Below are positions 46,366 through 60,660 of a stretch of 64,000 bases of DNA, piece by piece. Position numbers and translations under genes: made by a program. This stretch comes from Aquipseudomonas alcaligenes (GTDB taxonomy: Bacteria > Pseudomonadota > Gammaproteobacteria > Pseudomonadales > Pseudomonadaceae). Within the stretch, counting starts at the first letter, position 1, and every line of letters begins with the position of its first letter. Location of the stretch: contig NZ_FTNW01000005.1 in assembly GCF_900156545.1 (NCBI RefSeq), forward strand, positions 434,001-498,000, given 5' to 3'. Under the pieces are notes generated by a model that worked only from the letters and a program-made list of their open reading frames with translations, did not search any database and was not told the DNA's origin.

Positions 46366-46474
46366 GACCCCCCTTTGCCTGCGCCAAGCTGGGGCACAGC
46401 CCTGCGCGGCCGGCAGCTAGGTCGATGAATTAGAAAGCAATTTGCCTCCACGAGGCAGCCTGGTGAGAGTGTCT

Positions 46475-50920
<4,446 letters not shown>

Positions 50921-50942
50921 CGCGCCTGAAGTGGTTTGATGA

Positions 50943-52370
<1,428 letters not shown>

Positions 52371-52396
52371 TCGCCTGGGACAAATCGTCGCGATAG

Positions 52397-52428
52397 ACAA
52401 AAGGCACGGCACTCGCCGTGCCTTTTGT
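52397..52428 (+). terminator. Terminator after gltD
   Basis: ACAAAAGGCACGGC pairs with GCCGTGCCTTTTGT around ACTC (14 bp) and is followed by TTTC. Strong intrinsic terminator 26 bases after the gltD stop. Confidence 0.92.
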
Positions 52429-52583
52429 TTTCTGGTCTGCGAAAATGCCCGCACTTTTTCTGCGCCAAGGCGCGCGGGTGCCTGTGATCCAGGGGCCCGC
52501 CCGGAGGAAGGGGGTCGCCGCCGAGCGGCCATCGCATACTCCCGCCGCAACGCTTCCCTGCCGATTTTCCAGGAACCCTGCCG

Positions 52584-53651
52584 ATGTCCGCCCTGAAGAA
52601 CGACCGTTTCCTGCGCGCCCTGCTCAAGCAACCCGTCGACGTCACGCCCGTGTGGATGATGCGCCAGGCCGGTCGTTACCTGCCGGAGTACCGCGCCACC
52701 CGCGCCAAGGCGGGTGACTTCGTCAGCCTGATGAAGAACCCCGAGCTGGCCTGCGAAGTGACCATCCAGCCGCTGGATCGCTACCCGCAGATCGACGCCG
52801 CGATCCTCTTCTCCGACATCCTCACCATCCCCGACGCCATGGGCCAGGGCCTGTACTTTGAAACTGGCGAGGGCCCGCGCTTCAAGAAGGTGGTGTCGAG
52901 CATGGCCGATATCGAGGCCCTGCCGATTCCCGACGCCGAGCAGGACCTGGGCTACGTGATGGATGCGGTGCGCACCATCCGCCGCGAGCTGAATGGTCGC
53001 GTGCCGCTGATCGGCTTCACCGGCAGCCCCTGGACCCTGGCCACCTACATGGTCGAGGGCGGCTCCAGTCGCGACTTCCGCAAGTCCAAGGCGATGCTCT
53101 ACGACAACCCGCAGGCCATGCACGCGCTGCTCGACAAGCTGGCCCGCTCGATCATCGTCTACCTCAACGGGCAGATCCAGGCCGGTGCCCAGGCGGTACA
53201 GATCTTCGATTCCTGGGGCGGTGCGCTGTCTTCGGCGGCCTATCAGGAGTTCTCCCTGCGCTACATGAAGCAGATCATCGACGGCCTGATCCGCGAACAC
53301 GACGGTCGTCGTGTGCCGGTGATCCTGTTCACCAAGGGTGGCGGCCTGTGGCTGGAATCCATGGCGGAGACCGGCGCCGAGGCGCTGGGCTTGGACTGGA
53401 CCTGCGACATCGGCAGCGCGCGCCAGCGCGTGGGCGATAAGGTCGCCCTGCAGGGCAACATGGACCCGGCCGTGCTGCATGCCAAGCCGGCGGCCATCCG
53501 TGCCGAGGTGGCGCGTATCCTCGCCGCCTATGGCCCGGGCAATGGCCAGGTGTTCAACCTCGGCCACGGCATCACCCCGGAAGTGCCGCCGGAGCACGCC
53601 AAGGCCTTCTTCGAGGCGGTGCACGAGCTGTCGGCGCAGTACCACGCCTGA
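52584..53651 (+). CDS. hemE: Uroporphyrinogen decarboxylase
   Basis: 355 residues. It removes four carboxyl groups from uroporphyrinogen III to give coproporphyrinogen III in haem synthesis. The N-terminal signature [15 protein letters not shown] and the [17 protein letters not shown] motif are diagnostic. The 213-base gap upstream contains the gltD terminator and presumably the hemE promoter, which I cannot pin down. It is a single-gene unit ending in a terminator. Confidence 0.97.
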   Translation: MSALKNDRFLRALLKQPVDVTPVWMMRQAGRYLPEYRATRAKAGDFVSLMKNPELACEVTIQPLDRYPQIDAAILFSDILTIPDAMGQGLYFETGEGPRFKKVVSSMADIEALPIPDAEQDLGYVMDAVRTIRRELNGRVPLIGFTGSPWTLATYMVEGGSSRDFRKSKAMLYDNPQAMHALLDKLARSIIVYLNGQIQAGAQAVQIFDSWGGALSSAAYQEFSLRYMKQIIDGLIREHDGRRVPVILFTKGGGLWLESMAETGAEALGLDWTCDIGSARQRVGDKVALQGNMDPAVLHAKPAAIRAEVARILAAYGPGNGQVFNLGHGITPEVPPEHAKAFFEAVHELSAQYHA

Positions 53652-53663
53652 TTCAAACGCATA

Positions 53664-53691
53664 AAAAAGGGCCGCTGATGCGGCCCTTTTT
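53664..53691. terminator. Bidirectional terminator between hemE and the minus-strand operon
   Basis: AAAAAGGGCCGC pairs with GCGGCCCTTTTT around TGAT (12 bp), flanked by A and T runs. It lies between the converging hemE and the gene at 53710. Confidence 0.92.
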
Positions 53692-53709
53692 CCTGGTACG
53701 CAGGCGTCT

Positions 53710-54153
53710 TTATTTGATGTTGGCCAGATCGGCCTTGAGGGCGACACCCGCCATGATGGCGCCGGCGTGGCACTCGTACTTCTGCGCGTCGGAATAGACC
53801 ACGTTCTTGTAGTTGCTGACGATGTTGACCACGGCATTGGCGCCGGCCTGCTTGGCGGCATTCTGCATGCGAATGAGTGCAGACTGGAGCACCCAGACAC
53901 AGGCTTCCTCGTCGCTTTTGTTGAAGGCATTGGTCTTCTGGCTGGTGGTCACGCCGGACTTCACCACGCTCACGTTGCCAGCCGGCTTGTTGCCCGCCAG
54001 GTAGAACTTCACGCTGCCGTCAAGGCGGCCCGCTTGCAATGCCTCTTGTACCACCTGTTCGAACGGCAGGAAGTGCGTGGTGTCGCGCGCCTGGCTAATG
54101 CCGGGTACCAGCGCGAACAGCAGGGCAGCCAGGGTCCAGTTTTTCAGTTGCAT
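53710..54153 (-). CDS. Periplasmic protein of unknown function
   Basis: 147 residues with a signal peptide (MQLKNWTLAALLFALVPG, cleavage near SQA). The mature part has FYLAGNKPAGNVSVVKSGVTTSQKT and AAKQAGANAVVNIVSNYKNV, and ends in a small hydrophobic part with Cys in KYECHAG. The AxxxGANAVVNI pattern recalls the YbjQ/RcsF-type fold, in which a helix is followed by a strand, but the match is loose. Similar proteins in pseudomonads are often labelled excinuclease subunits, which the sequence does not support: there is no ATP-binding motif. It lies 25 bases after the small lipoprotein gene and could be the operon's last gene. Confidence 0.75.
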   Translation of the reverse strand: MQLKNWTLAALLFALVPGISQARDTTHFLPFEQVVQEALQAGRLDGSVKFYLAGNKPAGNVSVVKSGVTTSQKTNAFNKSDEEACVWVLQSALIRMQNAAKQAGANAVVNIVSNYKNVVYSDAQKYECHAGAIMAGVALKADLANIK

Positions 54154-54178
54154 GGTCGTCTCCTTGACGATGGTTGAC

Positions 54179-54574
54179 TCACAGGGTTTTCGGGAGCTTC
54201 AGCTGGTGCAGAATCTCGGCGCGCAGGCTGTTGACCCAGCGATTGTAGTTGCGATGAATTTTGCCGTCTTCGTACTCCAGGCCCTGGCTGTCGCGGTAGC
54301 GAATCTGCACGCCGAGGGGGTTGTAGGCGATGCTGATTCTGGCGAGATGGCGTTGGCGCACGTTGATCGACGCCTGGATCTCGCTGGGCTCGACCTCTTC
54401 AACTTGCCAGCGCCGAGCCTCCAGGGCGCTGATGATGGCCTGCTGCAGCTGCACCTGGCTGTACTCAGGCTCCGCCGGCAGTTTCACCTCGGGCTGCAGC
54501 AGCGGCTTGGAGGTGCAGGCGGCCAGGCCGAACAGGGTCAGGGCCAGCAACAGGGTCTTGAGCGTGCGAGTCAT
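54179..54574 (-). CDS. Small lipoprotein of the aryl-polyene-like operon
   Basis: 131 residues with a lipoprotein signal ending LAAC (Cys20). The mature domain (YSQVQLQQAIISALEARRW, SEIQASINVRQRHLARISIAY, GLEYEDGKIHRNYNRWVNSL) appears as alpha-beta-beta-alpha and is a known uncharacterised lipoprotein type; I cannot assign a function. It overlaps the upstream ketosynthase gene by 4 bases, so it belongs to the same operon. Lipoproteins are common partners of aryl polyene export to the outer membrane. Confidence 0.8.
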   Translation of the reverse strand: MTRTLKTLLLALTLFGLAACTSKPLLQPEVKLPAEPEYSQVQLQQAIISALEARRWQVEEVEPSEIQASINVRQRHLARISIAYNPLGVQIRYRDSQGLEYEDGKIHRNYNRWVNSLRAEILHQLKLPKTL

Positions 54575-55809
54575 GCGTTATCTGCGTTCCAGCGTTTGAA
54601 GATCAGCGAGGTGTTCACCCCGCCGAAGGCGAAGTTGTTGTTCATCACGTACTGGTGGCTCATCTGGCGGAACTCGCCGCGCAGGTAGTCCAGCTCGCCG
54701 CACTCCGGATCGATGTTGTCCAGGTTGAGGGTGTAGACGTAGCTGTCGCTGTTCATCATCTCGATGCTGAACCAGGACTCCAGCGCACCGCAGGCACCCA
54801 GGGTGTGGCCGAAAAAGCTCTTCTGCGAGCTGATCGGCATGCGCGGGCCGAACAGGCTGCTGGTGGCCAGGCTCTCGGCCACGTCGCCCTGGGCGGTGGC
54901 GGTGCCGTGGCCGTTGACGTAGCCGATGGCGGCGGGTTCCAGGCCGGCATCTTCCAGGGCCAGTTCCATGGCGCCGCGCATGGTCGCCTGCTCCGGCTTG
55001 GTGGCGTGGATGCCGTCGGAGTTGCAGCCGAAGCCGACGATTTCGGCATGGATGGTCGCCCCGCGCGCCAGCGCGTGCTCCAGTTCCTCCAGCACCAGGA
55101 TGCCGGCACCCTCGCCGATCACCAGGCCGTCGCGGCCGCTGTCGTAGGGGCGCGGGGAGAGGTGCGGGGTGTCGTTCTTCAGGCTGGTGGCATAGAGCGC
55201 GTCGAACACCATGGCTTCGGTCGGGCACAGCTCCTCGGCGCCGCCGGCCAGCATCATCTTCAAGCGCCCGTACTTGATCGCCTCGTAGGCGTAGCCGATG
55301 CCCTGGCTGCCGCTGGTACAGGCGCTGGAGGTGGGGATCAGGCGGCCCTTGAGGCCGAAGAAGATGCTGATATTGGCCGCCGTGGTATGCGGCATCATGC
55401 GGATATAGGAGTTGGCGTTGAGGCCGTCGGCCACCGAGTTGAGCAGCATATTGCCGAACGCCTTGATCTCGTCGGTGCTGCCGGTGGACGAGCCGCAGGC
55501 CACGCCCATGCGCCCATCGCTGATGCGCGGGTCGCCGAGCAGGCCGGCATGCTCCAGGGCGCGTTCGGCGGCGTACACCGCCAGCTTGGACACCCGGCCC
55601 ATGCTGCGGGTCTGCTTGCGCGTCCAGTGCTTGGGCTGGACGAAGTCGTCTACCGGGCCGCCCAGGCGGGTATTCAGCTCGGTGAAGCGGTCCCATTCAT
55701 CCATGCGGCGGATGCCGCTCTTGCCGGCCTTGAAGTTGGCCGCAATGGTCGGCCAGTCGCTGCCCAGCGAGGTGATACCGGCCATACCGGTGACGACGAC
55801 ACGTTTCAT
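54571..55809 (-). CDS. Beta-ketoacyl-ACP synthase (ApeR-like)
   Basis: 412 residues from the ATG at 55809; the open frame runs further upstream inside the next gene. A FabF-type thiolase fold with an intact triad: Cys164 (TSSACTSGSQ), His301 (NGHGTATA) and His335 (FFGHTLGACG). It should condense malonyl-ACP with acyl-ACP. As the last of the ketosynthases after dehydratase and reductase, it takes the place of ApeR in the E. coli aryl polyene cluster. The start overlaps the reductase stop by one base (TGATG). Confidence 0.92.
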   Translation of the reverse strand: MKRVVVTGMAGITSLGSDWPTIAANFKAGKSGIRRMDEWDRFTELNTRLGGPVDDFVQPKHWTRKQTRSMGRVSKLAVYAAERALEHAGLLGDPRISDGRMGVACGSSTGSTDEIKAFGNMLLNSVADGLNANSYIRMMPHTTAANISIFFGLKGRLIPTSSACTSGSQGIGYAYEAIKYGRLKMMLAGGAEELCPTEAMVFDALYATSLKNDTPHLSPRPYDSGRDGLVIGEGAGILVLEELEHALARGATIHAEIVGFGCNSDGIHATKPEQATMRGAMELALEDAGLEPAAIGYVNGHGTATAQGDVAESLATSSLFGPRMPISSQKSFFGHTLGACGALESWFSIEMMNSDSYVYTLNLDNIDPECGELDYLRGEFRQMSHQYVMNNNFAFGGVNTSLIFKRWNADNA

Positions 55810-56537
55810 CAGCACAGACCACCGTTCACCGCGAGGACCTGGCGGGTAATGTACGCCGCCTCCTCGGACATCAGGAAATTCACCGCGCCGGCCACTTCTT
55901 CCGGGGTGCCCATGCGCGCGGCCGGTACCATCTTGAGGATTTCCTCCACCGGTACCTGTTCGTCGAGGATCTCGGTGTCGATCAGCCCTGGCGCGACGCA
56001 GTTGACCGTGATCTTGCGCTTGCCCAGCTCGATGGCCAGGGCCTTGGCGGCGCCGATCACGCCGGCCTTGGAGGCGCTGTAGTTGACCTGGCCGCGGTTG
56101 CCGATCAGCCCGGACACCGAGGTGATGCAGACGATGCGCCCGGCCTGGCGGCGGCGGATCATCGGCATGGTCAGCGGGTGCAGCACGTTGTAGAAACCGT
56201 CCAGGTTGGTGCGCAGCACCTGATCCCAGTCGTCTTCGGAGAGCGCCGGGAAGGCGCCGTCGCGGGTCAGGCCGGCGTTGCACACCACGCCGTAGTAGGC
56301 GCCGTGTTGCTCGACATCGGCCTCCAGCGCCGCGCGGCAGGCGGCGCGGTCGGACACGTCGAACTGCAGGATGCGCGCCTGCCGGCCCAGTTCGGCGATC
56401 TGTGCCTGCACGGCCTCGGCCTCATCGCGGCGCGAGCGGCAGTGCAGGACGATGTCGTAACCGGAGCGGGCCAGGCGCAGGGCGATGGCCCTGCCGATGC
56501 CGCGGCTGGAGCCGGTGACCAGGATGGTTTCAGTCAT
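55809..56537 (-). CDS. 3-oxoacyl-ACP reductase (FabG/ApeQ-like)
   Basis: 242 residues from the ATG at 56537. A short-chain dehydrogenase with TGSSRGIG (residues 9-16 region) for NADPH, NAG at 87-89, and the catalytic set Asn111, Ser140, Tyr153 (YSASK) and Lys157. It reduces beta-ketoacyl-ACP in the polyene chain. It is a duplicate of the housekeeping FabG by family, but its place between dehydratase and ketosynthase genes, with overlaps on both sides, ties it to the cluster. Confidence 0.92.
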   Translation of the reverse strand: MTETILVTGSSRGIGRAIALRLARSGYDIVLHCRSRRDEAEAVQAQIAELGRQARILQFDVSDRAACRAALEADVEQHGAYYGVVCNAGLTRDGAFPALSEDDWDQVLRTNLDGFYNVLHPLTMPMIRRRQAGRIVCITSVSGLIGNRGQVNYSASKAGVIGAAKALAIELGKRKITVNCVAPGLIDTEILDEQVPVEEILKMVPAARMGTPEEVAGAVNFLMSEEAAYITRQVLAVNGGLC

Positions 56538-56995
56538 TGCGATTGCTCTTGCTGTTCTTGTAGATAGCTCGCCACTTCCGGCGGGCGGAACACATTGAGG
56601 CGTGCTTCGGCATGGATATCGGGGCCATCCAGGTGGCACTCGAAGACGCCCATGCCGTTGTCGTCCTGCAGCGAGCGCAGGGCCCTGATGCGCAGTTCGG
56701 CGCCGGCCGGGAAGCGCTCGACATTGCACTCGAACTTGCGCGTGCCGAGGAGGAAGCCCAGCTCCACCGGCAGGCCGGCCTGGCGTGCCTGGCACCCGGC
56801 GTAGGCGGCGATGCTCTGCGCCATCAGCTCGATGCCGACCCAGGCCGGCAGGCTACCGTCTTCCTGGTTGAACAGGCCGCCGGGGCGCACGGTCAGGCGT
56901 GTCTCGATGTCTTCGGCGCCGAAGCTGATGACCTCGTCGATCAGGATCATGTCGGCGGCATGCGGGATCAGTTCGGCGATCGGCCACTGGCTCAT
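56534..56995 (-). CDS. Hotdog-fold 3-hydroxyacyl-ACP dehydratase (ApeP-like)
   Basis: 153 residues. A hotdog enzyme with the catalytic His12 in PHAADM and the acidic partner Glu56 in WVGIELMAQSIAAYAG, the arrangement of FabA/FabZ and of the ApeP dehydratase. It would remove water to give the trans double bonds of the polyene. It overlaps its neighbours by 4 bases on each side. Substrate assignment is by context. Confidence 0.88.
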   Translation of the reverse strand: MSQWPIAELIPHAADMILIDEVISFGAEDIETRLTVRPGGLFNQEDGSLPAWVGIELMAQSIAAYAGCQARQAGLPVELGFLLGTRKFECNVERFPAGAELRIRALRSLQDDNGMGVFECHLDGPDIHAEARLNVFRPPEVASYLQEQQEQSQ

Positions 56996-58194
56996 GGCGC
57001 ATCACCCAGGATAAGCGCGACGTTGTTGCCGCCGAAGGCGAAGGAGTTGCTCATCAGCCGGCGGCCCGCCGTTCTCTGCAGGCGATCACCGGCGCCGACC
57101 AGGCGCAGCGGCGACAGCGCCGGGTCGGCCTGGCCGTCCCAGCGATGCGGCGGCAGCAGGCCGTCGCGGTTGTACTCGCTCAGGGTCAGCCAGCAGAAGG
57201 CCGCCTCCAGCGCGCCGGCGGCGCCCAGGGTGTGGCCGGTCAGCGGCTTGGTCGAGGAGCAGGGCAGCGTGGCAGGTAACAGCCCGTGCACGGCATGGCT
57301 CTCCATGGCGTCGTTGTGCGTGGTGGCGGTGCCGTGCAGGTTGAGGTAGTGGATGTCGCTGGCCACCAGGCCGGCGCTGGCCAGGGCTTTCTCCATCGCC
57401 GCGTGGGCGCCGAGGCCTTGCGGGTGCGGCGCGGAAATATGGTGCGCGTCGGAGCTGGCACCGCCGCCGAGGAAGGCGATCGGGCTGGCTTCCCTGGTCA
57501 TCAGGAACAGCGCCGCGCCCTCGCCGATATTGATGCCGTGGCGGTTCACCGAGAATGGGTTGCACAGCTCGGCGGACACCGCTTCGAGCGCCGAGAAACC
57601 GTTCAGGGTCAGGCGGCACAGGCTGTCCACGCCGCCGCAGATCACCGCGTCGCACAGGCCCTGCTGCAGCAGACGATGGGCGCTGAGCAGCGCGCGGGCG
57701 CTGGAGGTGCAGGCGGTGGACTGGCAGTACACCGGGCCTTTGAGGCCCAGCCAGTCGGCGAGGAAGGTGGCCGGCGCGGCCATCTCCTGCTGGGCGTAGT
57801 GGTAGTCGGCGGGCAGCTCGCCCTCCCTGAAGAAGCGCGCGATACCGGCGCTGGCCTCGCGGATGCCCGAGGTGCTGGTGCCCAGCACCAGGCCGACGCG
57901 GGTGGCGCCGTGGCGGGCGATGGCGGCGCGCAGCTCGGGTTCGATCTGCAAGGCGGCGGCCAGCAGCAGCTGGTTGTTACGGCTATGGGCTGCGGCGAAG
58001 CCGGCTGGCATCTGCGGCAGGGCGCCATGCACGGCGCCGACGGTGAGGCGGCGGTCGCTGACCCAACCGTCCTCGGCGCGCATGCCGGAGGCATCGCCGG
58101 CCAGCAGCGCGTCGGCCACTGCCTGCTTGCCTTCGCCCAGGGCGCACAGCAGGCCGAGGGCATTCAAATAACTCGGCTGTGTAGAGCGGGGCAT
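56992..58194 (-). CDS. Beta-ketoacyl-ACP synthase (ApeO-like)
   Basis: 400 residues. FabF-like fold with Cys162 (STACTSSA), His287 (LHGTATTHND) and His321 (TGHTLGAAG), so it appears catalytically competent rather than a chain-length factor. In the E. coli pathway the ApeO ketosynthase pairs with a second, chain-length-factor-like subunit (ApeC); no such gene is in the window and it may lie beyond 64,000. It is coupled to the DUF3261 gene upstream by one base and to the dehydratase by 4 bases. Confidence 0.9.
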   Translation of the reverse strand: MPRSTQPSYLNALGLLCALGEGKQAVADALLAGDASGMRAEDGWVSDRRLTVGAVHGALPQMPAGFAAAHSRNNQLLLAAALQIEPELRAAIARHGATRVGLVLGTSTSGIREASAGIARFFREGELPADYHYAQQEMAAPATFLADWLGLKGPVYCQSTACTSSARALLSAHRLLQQGLCDAVICGGVDSLCRLTLNGFSALEAVSAELCNPFSVNRHGINIGEGAALFLMTREASPIAFLGGGASSDAHHISAPHPQGLGAHAAMEKALASAGLVASDIHYLNLHGTATTHNDAMESHAVHGLLPATLPCSSTKPLTGHTLGAAGALEAAFCWLTLSEYNRDGLLPPHRWDGQADPALSPLRLVGAGDRLQRTAGRRLMSNSFAFGGNNVALILGDAP

Positions 58195-58691
58195 CAGTTG
58201 CCTTCTTCTTGGTTCAGCGCGCGCACCCGATAGCGGAGCTGTGGTGCGGCGAGGGTAAAGTCCAGTGCGGAACGGTAGCGGATTCGCCAGTCCGGGTTAA
58301 GCCGGCGCTGACCATCGGCGTCGCGCTGCCAGCTGTCCTCGGGGTAGGCCGCCAGTGCGTTATCGGTGGTCAGGGCGAACAGCAGGGCGGCGAACAGTTC
58401 ACGGGCCTCGGCGTTCGGTGGCAGCAGGCCGTCGTTGCGCCACTCGCCCTGTTCTAGCAGCTGGCGCGCCAGCGGTACGCCGAGCGGATCGAACAACGAC
58501 CAGCGCAGGGCCTGGCCTTCGGCCTGGATCACCAGCAGCCAGTCGCGCCTTTCAGCATTCTGCGTGCGTTCGATCTGCAGGCTGATGGGCAGCGCGGCGG
58601 TCAATTCGGGGCTGCTCGTCGGCACGGGCGTATGCCCGGCGCAGGCGCCGAGCAGCAGAACCAGGGCAAGCAGCAAGACACGGGTCAGCAC
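58194..58691 (-). CDS. DUF3261 family lipoprotein (ApeN-like)
   Basis: About 165 residues from a GTG at 58691, which overlaps the methyltransferase stop by 7 bases. The start is favoured because it gives a clean lipoprotein signal (VLTRVLLLALVLLLGAC, Cys17); the longer open frame lacks one. The mature part contains WLLVIQAEGQALRWSLFDPLG and LPPNAEARELFAALLFALTT, which fits DUF3261, a lipoprotein regularly found in aryl polyene clusters and thought to act in outer-membrane delivery. The exact role is not proven. Confidence 0.82.
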   Translation of the reverse strand: MLTRVLLLALVLLLGACAGHTPVPTSSPELTAALPISLQIERTQNAERRDWLLVIQAEGQALRWSLFDPLGVPLARQLLEQGEWRNDGLLPPNAEARELFAALLFALTTDNALAAYPEDSWQRDADGQRRLNPDWRIRYRSALDFTLAAPQLRYRVRALNQEEGN

Positions 58692-59398
58692 GGCTTGCGC
58701 GCCACCACATTGACCAGCGTCTCGTCGCGCTGGCCGAATGGCTTGGGCTGCAGGATGCCCCAGCGTTCGAGCAGGCCGAAGTCTCTGGAGCGGCTCCACC
58801 ACAGGTAGGGGTAGGAGACATTGCGTTCCTCGAACTGGAAGCCCTGCGCGCGCAGCATGCCGAGGTACTCCTCGGCGCTCTTCTGCACGTGCATCGGATG
58901 GCGGAACAGCCAGCGGATCACCCAGGTGTCGATGTAGAACTTGGTCGACTCGGCGAACAGCAGCAGGCCGCCCGGCTTCAGCACGCGCCAGAACTCGGCC
59001 AGGGCGCGCTCCTGCTCGACCAGATGGTGGAAGGTCTGGTGGCAGAACAGGATATCCACGGATGCGTCGGGCAGCTGGATGCTGGCGCAGTCGCTGGCGA
59101 TCAGTTGCACGTCGAGGCCCAGCTGCCCGGCTTCGGCGCGTGAGCAGTCGAGGCTGTGCGGGTCGGCATCCAGGCCGATCAGTCGCCCCGGGGCGAAGGC
59201 TTCCTGCAGCAGGCGAAACGAGCGGCCCTGGCCGCAGCCAGCGTCGAGCAGCACCGGCGCCTGCGGCAGCGGTGCATCGATCAGGCGCTTGAGGTCGTTG
59301 ATCGCCACGCGCAGCACATGGTGCTGCCAGACGTGGCTCTGCAGGAACCAGAAGCCGAAGCGGGTTTCCTCGACGTAGGTGGCGGCGGCGCGTTCCAT
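58685..59398 (-). CDS. Class I SAM-dependent methyltransferase
   Basis: 237 residues from the ATG at 59398. Rossmann motif I is VLLDAGCGQGRS (residues 49-60), motif II acidic residue in LIGLDADP, then DILFCHQTFHH and VLKPGGLLLFAEST. These are features of a small-molecule methyltransferase. In aryl polyenes the aromatic head is often O- or C-methylated, so it may methylate the head group; the target is inference. It follows the flavoprotein gene after 14 bases. Confidence 0.85.
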   Translation of the reverse strand: MERAAATYVEETRFGFWFLQSHVWQHHVLRVAINDLKRLIDAPLPQAPVLLDAGCGQGRSFRLLQEAFAPGRLIGLDADPHSLDCSRAEAGQLGLDVQLIASDCASIQLPDASVDILFCHQTFHHLVEQERALAEFWRVLKPGGLLLFAESTKFYIDTWVIRWLFRHPMHVQKSAEEYLGMLRAQGFQFEERNVSYPYLWWSRSRDFGLLERWGILQPKPFGQRDETLVNVVARKPC

Positions 59399-59412
59399 TG
59401 CGGTGGCGGTCC

Positions 59413-60660
59413 TTAGTTGGGGGAGCAGAGTTCGGCAAGCACGCCGAGGCGGCGCTTGGGCTCGGCGACATAGGGGTTCTTCTCGTCCCAGGCGTAGCCG
59501 GCGAGGATCGAGCAGATCATGCGGCGGATCTCCGGCTGGGCCTTCTCGTAGAAGATCACGTCCTGGAAGCTGCCATCGTACCAACCCTGCACATACACGC
59601 GGAACGTATCCACGCCGCGCTTGAGCGGGACGGCGAATTCGTTCTCCCAGTCCACCGCCTCGCCGCCGAGCTGGCGGTGCAGCAGGGCGGCGGCCATGCT
59701 CGCCGAGCGCATGGCGATGGTCACGCCGGAGCTGAACACCGGGTCGAGGAACTCGGCGGCGTTGCCCAGCAGGGCGAAGCCCGGGCCGTGCAGGCTTTTG
59801 ACGTTGGCCGAGTAGCCACCGATGGCGCGCGCCGGGGTGTCCCACACGGCATTCTCTAGCACACGGCTCAGCGACGGCGTCTCGGCAACGAACTGCTTGA
59901 GGCAGGCGTCGAGGTCCTTGGGGTAGCCCTCGTAGTGCTCGGCGGCGGACACCACGCCCAGCGAGCAGCGGCCGTTGCTGAACGGAATGGTCCAGAACCA
60001 CACGTCCCTGAGTTTCGGATGCGTGGTGATCAGGATCTTCTCGCGGTCGAAGCCGCTGGCCGGGTCGATGTGGTCCTCGATATGGGTGAACACCGCCTGG
60101 CGAATCGGGAAGGACGACGGCGTGTCGAGGTCGAGCAGACGCGGCAGCACGCGGCCGTAGCCGCTGCCGTCGAGGACGAAGGCGCATTCGACGGTGTATT
60201 CGTGGCCATCGGCCAGGCGGCGTACCGACAGGCGCGGGCAGTCACCAGCGAAGTCCGCGGCGAAGATCTCTTCTTCGTAGCGGATCTCCACGCCCTGCAG
60301 CTCGGCCTGGTCGGCCAGCAGCTTGTCGAAGTCGGCGCGGATCACCTGGTAGGTCGAGCCCTTGCCCTCGGTGAATTTATCGCGGAAGTCGAACTCGGTG
60401 TAGCGCTCGCCCCAGGCGAAGGCCGCGCCATGTTTGGTCTGGAAACCGGCGGCCTGCACTGCTTCGAGCATGCCGGCTTCCTCGACGAAGTCCAGGCAGT
60501 GCGACAGCAGGCTCTCGCCGATGGAGAAGCGCGGGAAGCGCTGGCGCTCCAGCACCAGCACATCGTGGCCCTGGCGCTTGAGGATGGCCGCCGCGATGGC
60601 CCCGGAGGGCCCGGCGCCGATGACCACGACCTGGCGTTGTTCGAGTTCAGGAGACTTCAT
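59413..60660 (-). CDS. FAD-dependent oxidoreductase with halogenase-type motifs
   Basis: 415 residues. The N-terminal FAD dinucleotide motif is VIGAGPSGAIAAAILKR. Two features usually seen in flavin-dependent halogenases are present: W-x-W-x-I-P as WFWTIP at residues 221-226, and Lys76 in FQTKHGAAFAWG, the place of the halogenating lysine in phenol-type enzymes. FSIGESLL follows the FAD site. Many non-halogenating relatives share part of this set, so the safe call is flavoprotein oxidoreductase. Xanthomonadins are brominated aryl polyenes, so a halogenase here would make sense. Confidence 0.8.
   Translation of the reverse strand: MKSPELEQRQVVVIGAGPSGAIAAAILKRQGHDVLVLERQRFPRFSIGESLLSHCLDFVEEAGMLEAVQAAGFQTKHGAAFAWGERYTEFDFRDKFTEGKGSTYQVIRADFDKLLADQAELQGVEIRYEEEIFAADFAGDCPRLSVRRLADGHEYTVECAFVLDGSGYGRVLPRLLDLDTPSSFPIRQAVFTHIEDHIDPASGFDREKILITTHPKLRDVWFWTIPFSNGRCSLGVVSAAEHYEGYPKDLDACLKQFVAETPSLSRVLENAVWDTPARAIGGYSANVKSLHGPGFALLGNAAEFLDPVFSSGVTIAMRSASMAAALLHRQLGGEAVDWENEFAVPLKRGVDTFRVYVQGWYDGSFQDVIFYEKAQPEIRRMICSILAGYAWDEKNPYVAEPKRRLGVLAELCSPN

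Noticed and set aside
46443..46457. Hairpin in the gltB leader as a riboswitch
   Set aside because: Only a 6-bp stem with a 3-base loop and no conserved aptamer features; kept as a minor leader structure.
53710..54153. Possible excinuclease subunit
   Set aside because: Secreted 147-residue protein with no nucleotide-binding motif; the name is not supported by the sequence.
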